A DNA stretch of 64,000 nucleotides from Streptomyces asoensis (GCF_016860545.1 NZ_BNEB01000005.1:2604001-2668000); one strand, 5' to 3'; positions 9,818 through 19,170 are shown, counted from the stretch's first letter. The notes: generated by a model from the letters alone, not told the origin. Numbers and translations are program-made.

Positions 9818-11626
9818 ATGATCGACGCGTACGAGGATCCCGGGACGCCCGACCGCCGCGGCGGCTGGGCGTACCTGGCCTGGCTGGTGCGCTGCCAGCC
9901 GTGGCGGTCGCTGGCCGGGGCGGCCTTGGCCAGCGTATGGATGGTGCTGCTGGCCGCGGCGCCCTACCTGCTGTCCAGGGCCGTGGACGACGGTCTCGAA
10001 CCCGGTGACACGGGGGCGCTGGTGGGCTGGACCACGGCGCTGTTCGTGGTGGGCGCGCTCAACGCATGGATCAGCATCATGCGCCACCGCACCATGACCC
10101 GGGTGCGCATGGACGCCTACCTCCGCACCACCAAGGTCGTCGTCGGACACACGGTCCGGCTCGGTGCCGCCCTGCCGCGCCAGGTGAGCACCGGGGAGGT
10201 CGTCACCATCGGCGTGAGCGACGTGCACACGATCGCGGGCGCCCTGACGGTGGTGGGGCCGGGCGTCGGCTCGGTCGTCGTCTACGTCTTCGTCGCCGGA
10301 CTGCTGCTGTCGGTGTCGCCGCTGCTCGCCGCGGTCGTCCTGCTGGGGATGCCGGCGGTCGCGGTGCTGGTCGGGCCGCTGATGTCACGGTTGCAGGGCA
10401 CGGAGACCGAGTACCGGGAGCGGCAGGGCGTGCTCACCGCGCGGATCGGTGATCTCGCGGCCGGGCTGCGGGTGCTCAACGGGCTCGGCGGCAAGGGGCT
10501 GTTCGCGGACTCCTTCGGCCGGGACTCGCGGCGGCTGCGCGAGCAGGGCTACCGGGTCGGCGCGGTCACCAGCTGGATGCAGGCGCTCGGGACGGGCCTG
10601 CCGACGCTGTTCCTCGCGGTGGTGACCTGGCTGGCGGCCCGGCTCGCCGCCCAGGGGGACCTGACGGTGGGCCAGCTGGTGTCGGTGTACGGCTATGTCG
10701 CCGTCCTGGTCGGGCCGGTGGCGTTCCTCGTGGACATGGGCTACCAGCTCGGCAGGGGGGTGGTGGCGGCCCGGCGCGTGGTGGACCTGCTGCGGCTGGA
10801 GCCGGATCCCGACACCGCGCCCGGCACCGTCCCCGGGGGCGCGGACGCGCCGGGCGAACCGGCGGCGCTGCACGATCCCGCCTCGGGTGTGCACGTGGCG
10901 CCGGGCCGGCTGACGGCCTTGGTCGGCGCGCGGCACGCGGAGGTGTCCGCCGTCGTGGACCGGCTCGGGCGCTACGGTCCCTCGGACGCCACCTGGGGCG
11001 GTGTACGGCTGGACGCCGTGCCGCTGGACCGGGTCAGGGCCGCGATCCTGGTCGCCGACCCCGAGGCCGACCTGTTCGCCGGATCCCTGCGCGAGGTGGT
11101 GGGCGGACGGCGCGAGCCCTCCCCGGCCCGGGTGGCGCGGGCGGTCCGGGCGGCGGCCGCCGACGACATCGTGCAGGGGCTGCCGCAGGGGCTCGCCTCG
11201 CCCGTGACCGCGCAGGGACGCAGCCTTTCCGGGGGCCAGCGGCAGCGGGTACGGCTGGTGCGGGCGCTGCTCGCCGATCCCGAGGTCCTGCTGGCCGTGG
11301 AACCGACGTCGGCGCTCGACGCCCACACGGAGGCGGCGGTCGCAAAGGGGCTGCGCACGGAGCGGGCCGGCCGGACCACGGTCGTGACCACGACCTCCCC
11401 GCTGCTGCTGGCCCGGGCGGACACCGTGCACTACCTGGTCGACGGGAAGGTGGCGGCGAGCGGCCGCCACCGGGACCTGCTGGAACGGGAACCGGGCTAC
11501 CGGACCCTGGTGGCCCGCGACACGGACGACACGGAAGCCCACGACGCGGAGACGGACGCGGACGCCGGGGCGGGTACGGACGCCGGGGCGGGTGCGGGCG
11601 TGGACACGGGGGAGGCCGTGCGATGA
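9818..11626 (+). CDS. ABC exporter half-transporter C with inactive NBD
   Basis: Six-helix membrane domain plus an NBD, 602 residues; GGAAGGA lies upstream of the ATG at 9818. The membrane domain (about 15-315) looks normal (for example LVGWTTALFVVGALNAWISI). The NBD has lost nearly every ATP-handling residue: Walker A reads VGARHAEVSAVV with no GKS/T (near 368), the Q-loop reads LVADPEADLF, Walker B reads LLAVEPTSALD (Asp to Val), and the switch His region reads VTTTSPLLL. The signature LSGGQRQR is perfect. This is the pattern of a subunit that only donates its signature to the partner. The C-terminus is an acidic Asp/Ala/Gly tail (about 565-602). It overlaps the next gene by ATGA. Confidence 0.9.
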   Translation: MIDAYEDPGTPDRRGGWAYLAWLVRCQPWRSLAGAALASVWMVLLAAAPYLLSRAVDDGLEPGDTGALVGWTTALFVVGALNAWISIMRHRTMTRVRMDAYLRTTKVVVGHTVRLGAALPRQVSTGEVVTIGVSDVHTIAGALTVVGPGVGSVVVYVFVAGLLLSVSPLLAAVVLLGMPAVAVLVGPLMSRLQGTETEYRERQGVLTARIGDLAAGLRVLNGLGGKGLFADSFGRDSRRLREQGYRVGAVTSWMQALGTGLPTLFLAVVTWLAARLAAQGDLTVGQLVSVYGYVAVLVGPVAFLVDMGYQLGRGVVAARRVVDLLRLEPDPDTAPGTVPGGADAPGEPAALHDPASGVHVAPGRLTALVGARHAEVSAVVDRLGRYGPSDATWGGVRLDAVPLDRVRAAILVADPEADLFAGSLREVVGGRREPSPARVARAVRAAAADDIVQGLPQGLASPVTAQGRSLSGGQRQRVRLVRALLADPEVLLAVEPTSALDAHTEAAVAKGLRTERAGRTTVVTTTSPLLLARADTVHYLVDGKVAASGRHRDLLEREPGYRTLVARDTDDTEAHDAETDADAGAGTDAGAGAGVDTGEAVR

Positions 11627-13488
11627 CGGTGGCCGACGGGACCGCGGGACGGCTGCCGGTCGCCGGGCCCGCCGAGGTGCGCCGGGCGGCGGCCCGGCTG
11701 CTGCGCGCCGACCGGCGCGCGTTCGCCGGCGTCCTCGCCCTGAACGTGCTCGCCGCCGGGGCCGGGCTGGCCGGCCCGTGGCTGCTGGGACGGATCATCG
11801 ACGAGGTGCGGGCCGGGCACGGCACCGCGTCCGTGGACCGGCTCGCGGCGGCCATCACGGTGTGCGCGGTCGCCCAGCTGCTGCTGACCCGCTGGGCGCG
11901 GTACGCGGGGCACCGCTTCGGCGAGCGGACGCTGGCCCGGGTGCGTGAGGAGTTCGTCGGGCGGGCGCTGGCGCTGCCCGCGTCCGTGGTGGAGCGGGCC
12001 GGCACCGGCGATCTGACCACGCGCGGCACGGCCGATGTGGCCGCCGTGGGCACGACCCTGCGCGACGCCGGGCCCGAGCTGCTGGTCTGCACGGTCCAGG
12101 CGCTGGTCACGCTCGGCGCGGTGTTCCTGATCGACCCGCTGCTCGGAGCGATCGGGGTGCTGGGGCTGACCCCGATCTGGTTCGCGTTGCGCTGGTACCT
12201 GCGGCGGGCCCGGGCCGCCTATCTCGCGGAGGGCGCGGCCACCTCGGAGGTCGCGGAGATCGTCGCCGCCACGGCGTCCGGGGCCCGGACGGTCGAGGCG
12301 TTCCGGCTGCGGGAACGGCGGACGGCGGCGAGCCGGGACGCGCTGGAGACCTCGCGCCGCACCCGCTTGCGCACCCTGGGCCTGCGCTCGGTGTTCTTCC
12401 CGGTGATCGAGGTGTCGTACTCACTGCCGGTGGCGGGCGTGCTGCTGCTGGGCGGCGTGCTGCACGCGCGCGGTGCGATGAGTCTGGGGGCGGTGGTGGC
12501 GGCCGCGCTGTACCTGCGTCAGTTCACCGAACCGCTCGACCAGATCCTGCTGCGCGTCGAGCAGCTCCAGAGCAGCGGCGCCTCGTTCGCCCGGGTGGAG
12601 GGGCTGGCCCGCGCGCCGCGCACCGGGCCTGCCGGCGGGGCGCCCGTCCCGGCGGACGACCGGATCGACGTGACCGGCGTGCGGTACGCGTACGAGCACG
12701 GCGGCGAGGTGCTGCGCGGAGTCGATCTGACGGTGCGGCCCGGGGAACGGCTCGCCGTCGTCGGTCCGTCGGGCGCGGGCAAGACCACGCTGAGCAGGCT
12801 GCTGGCCGGCGTGGACGCGCCGGGCACGGGCACGGTGACGGTGGGCGGGGTGCCGGTCGCGGATCTGGCGCCGGAGACGCTGCGCCGGCAGGTCGTGCTG
12901 GTCACCCAGGAACACCATGTCTTCCTCGGCACGGTCCGTGAGAACCTGCTGATCGCCGAACCGGCTGCCGACGACGCGCGGTTGTGGGCGGCGCTGGCCT
13001 CGGTCGGCGCCGCGGGCTGGGTCGGGGAGCTGCCCGGCGGCCTGGACACCGTGCTCGGTACGGGTGAACGCCGCACCGACGGATCCCAGGCGCAGCAACT
13101 CGCCCTGGCCCGGGTGGTGCTGGCCGACCCGCACACGCTGATCCTGGACGAGGCGACGGCCCTGCTGGACCCGACGACGGCCCGGCACACCGAACGCGCG
13201 CTGGCCGCCGTGCTCCGGGGCCGGACGGTCATCGCCATCGCCCACCGTCTGCACACCGCGCACGACGCGGACCGGGTCGCCGTCATGGAGGACGGCCGGC
13301 TCACCGAACTCGGCACCCATGACGCGCTGGTGGCGTCCGGCGGGCGGTACGCGGCGCTGTGGCGGACGTGGCACGGGGAAAGGGACGGGGCGGGAACCGG
13401 GGCCGCGGCAGAGGCCGGGGCTGGAAAAGGGGACGGCGCAGAGGGCGGCGACGACGCCGGGCGGAGCCGGAGCGAGAGCCCGGCCTGA
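11623..13488 (+). CDS. ABC exporter half-transporter D (active NBD, degenerate signature)
   Basis: Partner of subunit C, 621 residues. Walker A GPSGAGKTT (near 379), Q-loop TQEHHVFL, Walker B LILDEATALLD and switch His IAHRLHT are complete. The signature is degenerate: TDGSQAQQLALAR replaces LSGGQ. Its defects are exactly complementary to those of subunit C, so the dimer would have one full ATP site made of D's Walker motifs and C's LSGGQ. The C-terminus is a Gly/Ala/Glu-rich low-complexity tail (about 585-621). It is the last gene of the four-gene ABC group; about 300 bp without a gene follow before the first M4 protease. Confidence 0.92.
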   Translation: MTVADGTAGRLPVAGPAEVRRAAARLLRADRRAFAGVLALNVLAAGAGLAGPWLLGRIIDEVRAGHGTASVDRLAAAITVCAVAQLLLTRWARYAGHRFGERTLARVREEFVGRALALPASVVERAGTGDLTTRGTADVAAVGTTLRDAGPELLVCTVQALVTLGAVFLIDPLLGAIGVLGLTPIWFALRWYLRRARAAYLAEGAATSEVAEIVAATASGARTVEAFRLRERRTAASRDALETSRRTRLRTLGLRSVFFPVIEVSYSLPVAGVLLLGGVLHARGAMSLGAVVAAALYLRQFTEPLDQILLRVEQLQSSGASFARVEGLARAPRTGPAGGAPVPADDRIDVTGVRYAYEHGGEVLRGVDLTVRPGERLAVVGPSGAGKTTLSRLLAGVDAPGTGTVTVGGVPVADLAPETLRRQVVLVTQEHHVFLGTVRENLLIAEPAADDARLWAALASVGAAGWVGELPGGLDTVLGTGERRTDGSQAQQLALARVVLADPHTLILDEATALLDPTTARHTERALAAVLRGRTVIAIAHRLHTAHDADRVAVMEDGRLTELGTHDALVASGGRYAALWRTWHGERDGAGTGAAAEAGAGKGDGAEGGDDAGRSRSESPA

Positions 13489-13568
13489 GGTCCTGCCGGG
13501 GTCCGTCCCGGGCGGGAGCGGCCCGGAAACCACGGGTCCGCATATCGAACATGAATTCCCGGACAACG

Positions 13569-13605
13569 AACCGTTTCCGGCCAACTTTCTGACGCGCTCC
13601 TGACA
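13569..13605 (+). promoter_or_regulatory. motif shared by the upstream regions of both M4 protease genes
   Basis: GGCCAAC (13579-13585), 12 bp, then TCCTGACA (13598-13605), preceded by GTTTCC. The same arrangement with the same 12-bp spacing occurs at 16010-16046 before the second protease. It lies about 185 bp before the start codon. The rest of 13489-13789 is less GC-rich than average and holds no recognisable gene. Confidence 0.4.
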
Positions 13606-13789
13606 GACAGCGCAATCCACTGCCACTCTTCCCACTGCTGGTTCACAGCAACCCCACAGCTACGCCCGCTCCATGCGCACGCTCCACGTTCCGCCTTTGT
13701 TCTGCGTACCGCCTCTGTCGTGCCCGCACGGCTCACCCGCCGTCGGGTCTCCCCTGGCCGCGTGACCCGCGGCCGCGCAGAAGGAGTCA

Positions 13790-15835
13790 GTGTTGAGCAG
13801 CAGTCTCTCTCGCAGACGCACCCCCCACACCCCCCGTCGCGCCGCGGCCGTCGCCCTCGTCGGCGTCTGCGCGCTCATCGCCGCCGCCGTACAGTCCGGC
13901 GCCGCGGTCGCGGCCCCGGAGGGCACGCCGCAGGCGGGCCGGGCGAACCCGGGCGCCGAGTCCGTGCGCCTCACCCCCGCCCAGCGCGCCGCGCTGATCC
14001 ACGAGGCGGACGCCGGCAAGGCGGCCACCGCCAAGCAGCTGGGCCTGGGCGCCAAGGAGGCGCTCGTCGTCCGTGACGTCGTCAAGGACGCGGACGGCAC
14101 CCTGCACACCCGCTACGAGCGCACCTACGGCGGACTGCCGGTCCTCGGCGGCGACCTCGTCGTCCAGACCGCCGCGTCCGGCGCCACCGAGGACGTCACC
14201 AAGGCCACCCGGGCCGCCATCAAGGTCGCCTCGCTCTCGCCGGCCCTCAGCGCGGCCAAGGCGCAGAAGCAGGCGCTGAGCCTCGCCACGGCGGCCGGCG
14301 CCGAGAGCCCGGCCCTCAACCGGGCGCCGCGCACGGTGATCTGGGCGGCGAACGGCACCCCGGTCCTGGCGTACGAGACGGTCGTCGGGGGCCTCCAGGA
14401 GGACGGCACCCCCAACGAGCTGCACGTCGTCACCGACGCGGCCACCGGCAAGAAGCTCTACGAGTACCAGGGCGTCGAGACCGGCATCGGCAACACCATG
14501 TACAGCGGCCAGGTCACCCTGGGCACCACGCAGTCGGGTTCGACGTACAACCTGACCGACGCGGCACGCGGCGGACACAAGACGTACAACCTGAACCGGG
14601 GCACCTCCGGCACCGGCACCCTCTTCTCGGGCCCGGACGACACCTGGGGCAACGGAGCGGCGTCGAACACGGAGACCGCGGGCGCCGACGCCCACTACGG
14701 CGCGGCCCTGACCTGGGACTACTACAAGAACGTGCACGGCCGCTCCGGCATCAGGGGCGACGGGGTCGGCGCGTACTCCCGGGTCCACTACGGCAACAAC
14801 TACGTCAACGCGTTCTGGCAGGACAGCTGCTTCTGCATGACGTACGGCGACGGCTCGGGCAACACCCACCCGCTCACCGCCATCGACGTGGCCGGCCACG
14901 AGATGACGCACGGCGTCACCGCCAACACCGCGGGACTCAACTACAGCGGTGAGTCCGGCGGCCTCAACGAGGCCACCTCGGACATCTTCGGCACCTCCGT
15001 CGAGTTCTACGCCCAGAACTCCTCCGACGTCGGCGACTACCTCATCGGCGAGGAGATCGACATCAACGGCGACGGCTCGCCGCTGCGTTACATGGACAAG
15101 CCGAGCAAGGACGGCTCGTCGAAGGACAGCTGGTACTCCGGGATCGGGTCGGTGGACGTCCACTACTCGTCCGGCCCGGCGAACCACTTCTTCTACCTGC
15201 TGAGCGAGGGCAGCGGCGCGAAGGTCATCAACGGCGTGAGCTACAACTCGCCGACCTCGGACGGCCTTCCGGTCACCGGCATCGGCCGGGACAAGGCGGA
15301 GAAGATCTGGTTCCGCGCGCTCAGCACCAAGTTCACCTCGACCACCAACTACGCGGCGGCGCGCACCGGCACCCTCGCGGCGGCGGGCGAGCTGTACGGC
15401 ACGACCTCCACCGAGTACAAGGCGGTGCAGGACGCGTGGGCCGCTGTCGCGGTCGGCGCCCGGTCCGGCGGGGGCGGCGGCGGAGGCACCTCGTTCGAGA
15501 ACACGGCCGACGTATCGATTCCGGACAACGGGGCGGCGGTGACCTCCTCGGTCACCGTCTCCGGCCGGACCGGCAACGCGCCCTCGAACCTCGCGGTGGG
15601 CGTCGACATCGTGCACACCTACATCGGTGACCTCCAGGTGCAGCTGGTCGCCCCCGACGGCTCGGCGTACACGCTGAAGGCGTACGGCACCGGCGGCAGC
15701 ACGGACAACATCAACACCACGTACACCGTGAACGCGTCTTCCGAAGTCGCCAACGGTGTATGGAAGTTGCGGGTCCAGGACAACGCGGCCCAGGACACCG
15801 GCTACATCAACAGCTTCAAGCTGACCTTCCCGTAG
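13790..15835 (+). CDS. secreted M4 (thermolysin-type) metallopeptidase with P domain
   Basis: Extracellular zinc neutral protease, 681 residues. The GTG at 13790 lies only 3 nt after AAGGAG; TTG at 13793 has better spacing and is the alternative start. A signal peptide (about 1-45, AAAVALVGVCALIAAAVQSG) is followed by a pro-region with the FTP/PepSY-type fold (YERTYGGLPVLGGDLVV, about 107-125). The catalytic domain contains HEMTH (near 370-374) and the downstream zinc Glu in GGLNEATSDIFG. After a poly-Gly linker (near 562-568) comes a P/Homo-B type domain (NLAVGVDIVHTYIGDLQVQL), absent from the neighbour. A strong terminator follows at 15885. The tandem paralogue has long nearly identical DNA stretches, indicating duplication or gene conversion. 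Confidence 0.93.
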   Translation: MLSSSLSRRRTPHTPRRAAAVALVGVCALIAAAVQSGAAVAAPEGTPQAGRANPGAESVRLTPAQRAALIHEADAGKAATAKQLGLGAKEALVVRDVVKDADGTLHTRYERTYGGLPVLGGDLVVQTAASGATEDVTKATRAAIKVASLSPALSAAKAQKQALSLATAAGAESPALNRAPRTVIWAANGTPVLAYETVVGGLQEDGTPNELHVVTDAATGKKLYEYQGVETGIGNTMYSGQVTLGTTQSGSTYNLTDAARGGHKTYNLNRGTSGTGTLFSGPDDTWGNGAASNTETAGADAHYGAALTWDYYKNVHGRSGIRGDGVGAYSRVHYGNNYVNAFWQDSCFCMTYGDGSGNTHPLTAIDVAGHEMTHGVTANTAGLNYSGESGGLNEATSDIFGTSVEFYAQNSSDVGDYLIGEEIDINGDGSPLRYMDKPSKDGSSKDSWYSGIGSVDVHYSSGPANHFFYLLSEGSGAKVINGVSYNSPTSDGLPVTGIGRDKAEKIWFRALSTKFTSTTNYAAARTGTLAAAGELYGTTSTEYKAVQDAWAAVAVGARSGGGGGGGTSFENTADVSIPDNGAAVTSSVTVSGRTGNAPSNLAVGVDIVHTYIGDLQVQLVAPDGSAYTLKAYGTGGSTDNINTTYTVNASSEVANGVWKLRVQDNAAQDTGYINSFKLTFP

Positions 15836-15884
15836 GCCGCGCGCCCGCACGGGCCGCGCACAGACGTCTGCAAGGCAGCGCACA

Positions 15885-15932
15885 GGGTGCCGTCCCGGAG
15901 GTCCCACCCCTCCGGGACGGCACCCGCTTTTT
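15885..15932 (+). terminator. rho-independent terminator after first M4 protease
   Basis: Perfect 17-bp GC-rich stem (arms 15885-15901 and 15909-15925) with a 7-nt loop, followed by a run of five T (15928-15932). It lies 50 bp past the stop codon of the first protease. Confidence 0.85.
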
Positions 15933-16009
15933 ACCGCCGCCATACCCACGCCCTGTTGGCCTTTTACCGAGGTCAAGTCCGTTTACATTCCGGCAATGTT
16001 CACTCGGTA

Positions 16010-16046
16010 GACGGTTTTCGGCCAACATCACTTCGGGGTCCTGACA
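16010..16046 (+). promoter_or_regulatory. second copy of the M4-protease upstream motif
   Basis: ACGGTTTTCGGCCAAC ends at 16026, and TCCTGACA occupies 16039-16046 after 12 bp. This matches the spacing and sequence of the element at 13569-13605. It lies about 108 bp before the start codon of the second protease. Confidence 0.4.
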
Positions 16047-16153
16047 TGTACGCGCCTTGATGCCAGTCTTCGTGTCACCCGCCGCACAACTTCACAGCCG
16101 CCACGGCCGGCCGCCCCACGCCGACCGGGCACCCCCACACCCAAGGAGCTTGT

Positions 16154-17818
16154 GTGACCTCCCTCTACGCGCGTCACAAGCGCACCACTCTGGCCATCGC
16201 CACCGCCGTCGCGGCCGGAGCCCTGGTCACCACCGGACTGACCTCCGGTACCGCCGCCGCCCAGACCCCGGCTGAGGCCGGCGGCAAGTCCGCCCCGCTG
16301 GCCGCACCGGTCCAGCTGTCGGCCGCCGCCCGCACGACGCTCATCAAGCAGCAGCAGGCCGACGCTCCCGAGACCGCCCGGACCATAGGCCTCGGCACCA
16401 AGGAGGCCCTGGTCGTCAAGGACGTCGTCAAGGACGCCGACGGCACGGTCCACACCCGGTACGAGCGCACCTACGGCGGACTGCCGGTCCTCGGCGGCGA
16501 CCTCGTCGTCCACGAGTCCGCGAGCGGCGCGGCCAAGGGCGTCACCAAGGCCAACCCGGCCACCATCAAGGTGGCCACGCTGACCGCGAAGGTCGCCCCG
16601 GCCAAGGCCGAGAAGCAGGCCCTCACCGCCGCCAAGGCCGTGGGCTCCGAGTCCACCTCGGCCGACCAGGCACCCCGCAAGGTGATCTGGGCCGCGGGCG
16701 GCACCCCGGTCCTTGCCTTCGAGACGGTCGTCGGCGGTCTCCAGGACGACGGCACCCCGAGCGAGCTGCACGTCATCACCGACGCGGCCACCGGCAAGAA
16801 GCTCTACGAGTACCAGGGCATCGAGACCGGCACCGGCAAGAGCCTCTACTCGGGCACGGTCACGCTGGGCACGACGCTGTCGGGCTCGACGTACCAGCTG
16901 ACCGACGGCACCCGCGGCGGCCACAAGACGTACAACAAGTCGCACACCACGACCTCCTCGGCGGGCACGCTCTTCACCGACGCGGACGACACGTGGGGCA
17001 CCGGCGCGGCCTCCAGCTCCACCACGGACCAGACGGCCGCCGTCGACGCCGCCTACGGCGCGCAGGTCACCTGGGACTTCTACAAGTCCACCTTCGGCCG
17101 CAGCGGCATCAAGAACAACGGCGTCGCCGCCTACTCCCGCGTCCACTACGGCAACGCGTACGTCAACGCGTTCTGGGACGACAGCTGCTTCTGCATGACC
17201 TACGGCGACGGCTCGGGCAACACCCACCCGCTGACCTCGCTGGACGTGGCCGGCCACGAGATGAGCCACGGCGTCACCTCGAACACGGCGGGCCTGAACT
17301 ACAGCGGTGAGTCCGGCGGCCTCAACGAGGCCACCTCCGACATCTTCGGCACGGGCGTGGAGTTCTACGCGGCCAACTCCAACGACGTCGGCGACTACCT
17401 CATCGGCGAGAAGATCAACATCAACGGCGACGGCACGCCGCTGCGTTACATGGACAAGCCCAGCAAGGACGGCGGCTCGTCGGACTACTGGTCCTCCACC
17501 GTCGGCAACAAGGACGTCCACTACTCGTCCGGCGTCGCGAACCACTTCTTCTACCTCCTCTCGGAGGGCAGCGGCTCCAAGACGATCAACGGCGTCACGT
17601 ACAACTCGCCGACGTACAGCGGCACCGCGGTCACCGGCATCGGCCGCGCCAAGGCGCTCCAGATCTGGTACAAGGCCCTGACGACCTACTTCACGTCGAC
17701 GACGAACTACAAGTCGGCGCGGACGGGCACGCTCAGCGCTGCCTCGGCCCTGTACGGCTCCACCAGCACCGAGTACAAGGCCGTCGCGGCGGCCTGGACG
17801 GGCGTCAACGTCAGCTGA
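16154..17818 (+). CDS. secreted M4 (thermolysin-type) metallopeptidase, short form
   Basis: Extracellular zinc protease, 554 residues, from the GTG at 16154, which has AAGGAG (16143-16148) at ideal distance. The signal peptide (TTLAIATAVAAGALVTTGL) is followed by a propeptide with the same YERTYGGLPVLGGDLVV segment as the upstream paralogue. The catalytic domain has HEMSH (near 367-371) and GGLNEATSDIFG carrying the third zinc ligand. The protein ends right after the catalytic domain (AAAWTGVNVS) and lacks the P domain of its neighbour. The two genes have separate terminators and probably separate promoters, and share an upstream motif. Likely role: nutrient scavenging or morphological differentiation. 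Confidence 0.94.
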   Translation: MTSLYARHKRTTLAIATAVAAGALVTTGLTSGTAAAQTPAEAGGKSAPLAAPVQLSAAARTTLIKQQQADAPETARTIGLGTKEALVVKDVVKDADGTVHTRYERTYGGLPVLGGDLVVHESASGAAKGVTKANPATIKVATLTAKVAPAKAEKQALTAAKAVGSESTSADQAPRKVIWAAGGTPVLAFETVVGGLQDDGTPSELHVITDAATGKKLYEYQGIETGTGKSLYSGTVTLGTTLSGSTYQLTDGTRGGHKTYNKSHTTTSSAGTLFTDADDTWGTGAASSSTTDQTAAVDAAYGAQVTWDFYKSTFGRSGIKNNGVAAYSRVHYGNAYVNAFWDDSCFCMTYGDGSGNTHPLTSLDVAGHEMSHGVTSNTAGLNYSGESGGLNEATSDIFGTGVEFYAANSNDVGDYLIGEKININGDGTPLRYMDKPSKDGGSSDYWSSTVGNKDVHYSSGVANHFFYLLSEGSGSKTINGVTYNSPTYSGTAVTGIGRAKALQIWYKALTTYFTSTTNYKSARTGTLSAASALYGSTSTEYKAVAAAWTGVNVS

Positions 17819-17837
17819 CGCGGACGCAGTGCGCACA

Positions 17838-17875
17838 GGGCGGCACCCGGGACGTTCTCGTCCCGGGTGCCGCCC
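17838..17875 (+). terminator. terminator hairpin after second M4 protease
   Basis: Perfect 17-bp inverted repeat with a TTCT loop, beginning 20 bp past the stop codon. There is no T tract. Its right arm abuts TACGCT at 17876-17881, a possible -10 element for the next gene. Confidence 0.75.
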
Positions 17876-17889
17876 TACGCTTGGGCCCC

Positions 17890-18408
17890 ATGTCTTTGCA
17901 GGACTTCACCTACGCCGACGTCGGCGCGACCCGCGACCTGCCCGGCCACTGCCCCGAGGGCTTCCGCCCGCTCCACGTCCGCACCCGCCTCGGCGAGGGC
18001 CACGAGGTCTTCCGCCGCGCCGCCGAAGCGGTCATGACGTGGGAGATGCACCGCGCGCTGGGGGTCGGCATCGACACCTCGGCGCAGCGGGCGGCCCCCG
18101 ACGTCGACGTCACGGTCACCGTGGCGGGCCTCATACGGGCCCCCTGCCGGGTGGTCTGGACGGTGGACGAACACCGGCGCGCCGGCTGGGCCTACGGCAC
18201 CCTGCCCGGCCACCCCGAATGCGGCGAGGAGTCCTTCGTCGTCGACCGCACGGGAGACGGCACGGTGTGGCTGACGGTCTCCGCCTTCAGCCGGGCCGCC
18301 AAGTGGTACGCGAAGATGGGCGGCCCGGCCACCAGGGGCCTGCAACAGGCGTACGCCCGGCGGTGCGGGACGGTACTGCGGGGGCTCAGCGGCGGCGAGG
18401 AGTCGTAG
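17890..18408 (+). CDS. DUF1990-type conserved protein
   Basis: Soluble protein of 172 residues without signal peptide or membrane segment. It begins MSLQDFTYADVGATRD and contains RVVWTVDEHRRAGWAYGTLPGHPECGEESF, split here only by its natural turns, resembling the DUF1990 family of actinobacteria and plants. No catalytic residues are known to me. The ATG at 17890 lies 8 nt past a TACGCT hexamer and has no Shine-Dalgarno, so the message may be leaderless; TTG 17881 is an in-frame alternative. It stands alone between the protease terminator and the converging lipoprotein gene. The family assignment is from memory and moderately sure; the function is unknown. Confidence 0.75.
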   Translation: MSLQDFTYADVGATRDLPGHCPEGFRPLHVRTRLGEGHEVFRRAAEAVMTWEMHRALGVGIDTSAQRAAPDVDVTVTVAGLIRAPCRVVWTVDEHRRAGWAYGTLPGHPECGEESFVVDRTGDGTVWLTVSAFSRAAKWYAKMGGPATRGLQQAYARRCGTVLRGLSGGEES

Positions 18409-18474
18409 CCCAAAGCCCTCCCGGGCACGTCGCCACCCGCCCGCCGCCGGGGAGCGGCCCGCGGGCGTCCGGCC

Positions 18475-19038
18475 TCAACGGGGCGCCGGGGCCACCGTCT
18501 TCGCCGGGTCCCCCGGCTTCCACTGCGCCGAGGTCCACTCCGGCGTCGGGGCCGGACGGGCCGGGGCGGGCGGCGGATTCGAGCCACGGTGGGGGTTCTG
18601 CGGGACGGAGCCCTTCGCACCCGAACCGCCGTCCGTGGTACCGGACCCGTTCGACCCGGTGGAACCGCCGCCCCCGCCCCCGCCCCCGCCCCCGCCAGCC
18701 TCCTTGCGGGGAGCGGGGGTCTTCGACCGCGCAGGCGTCGCGGGCGGGGTCGGTGTCGGTGTCGGTGTCGGGGACACGGCAGCCGTCCGGCCCGGGACCG
18801 GGCTCGTCGCGGCGGGACCGCTCGGCGAACCCGCCGGCGCGGACACCGAGGCGGCGGCCGGTGCGCTCGCCCCGTCGGCCGGGTCGGCGCCGCCGCTGGC
18901 ACCGGCCGACGAGCATCCCGCCACGCCCAGCGCCACCAGGGCGACGGCGGTCCCCGTCACCGCCCACCGCAGCCGCCCCGCTCGCGGACTCCCCTGTCTC
19001 CCCGGTCGCCCCGCGCCGCCCGGTCCTTCTCCGCTCAC
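18475..19038 (-). CDS. low-complexity lipoprotein
   Basis: Predicted lipoprotein of 187 residues. The N-terminus is Arg/Gly-rich, then a hydrophobic stretch (WAVTGTAVALVALG) ends in the lipobox VAGC, with the lipidated Cys near residue 42. The rest is Ser/Pro/Thr/Ala-rich with a TPTPTPTP run, a poly-Gly run of about 11, and a C-terminal segment ending EWTSAQWKPGDPAKTVAPAP. No catalytic domain is visible. It converges with the DUF1990 gene, and its start is 132 bp from the stop of the VWA gene on the same strand. It is probably a surface-exposed, wall-spanning protein. Function unknown. Confidence 0.6.
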   Translation of the reverse strand: MSGEGPGGAGRPGRQGSPRAGRLRWAVTGTAVALVALGVAGCSSAGASGGADPADGASAPAAASVSAPAGSPSGPAATSPVPGRTAAVSPTPTPTPTPPATPARSKTPAPRKEAGGGGGGGGGGGSTGSNGSGTTDGGSGAKGSVPQNPHRGSNPPPAPARPAPTPEWTSAQWKPGDPAKTVAPAPR

Positions 19039-19170
19039 GTGCCCCGCCCCGCCCGTCCACCGCTCCGGAATCCTGTGCGGATCATTGTGACGGACTGTCC
19101 GTCCCCTGTGCCCTCCGGGTGGCGCCCCTGCCCCGCCGGCCGCGACCGCGTACCGGCCCGGCCGTGCGGG

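Noticed and set aside
6069-10228. Long minus-strand frames opposite the ABC genes
   Set aside because: Composition is Arg/His/Gln-rich, typical of antisense frames in GC-rich DNA; no ribosome binding sites or motifs.
17838-17875. Promoter operator for the DUF1990 gene
   Set aside because: A perfect 17-bp stem with 4-nt loop just past a stop codon is better explained as a terminator.
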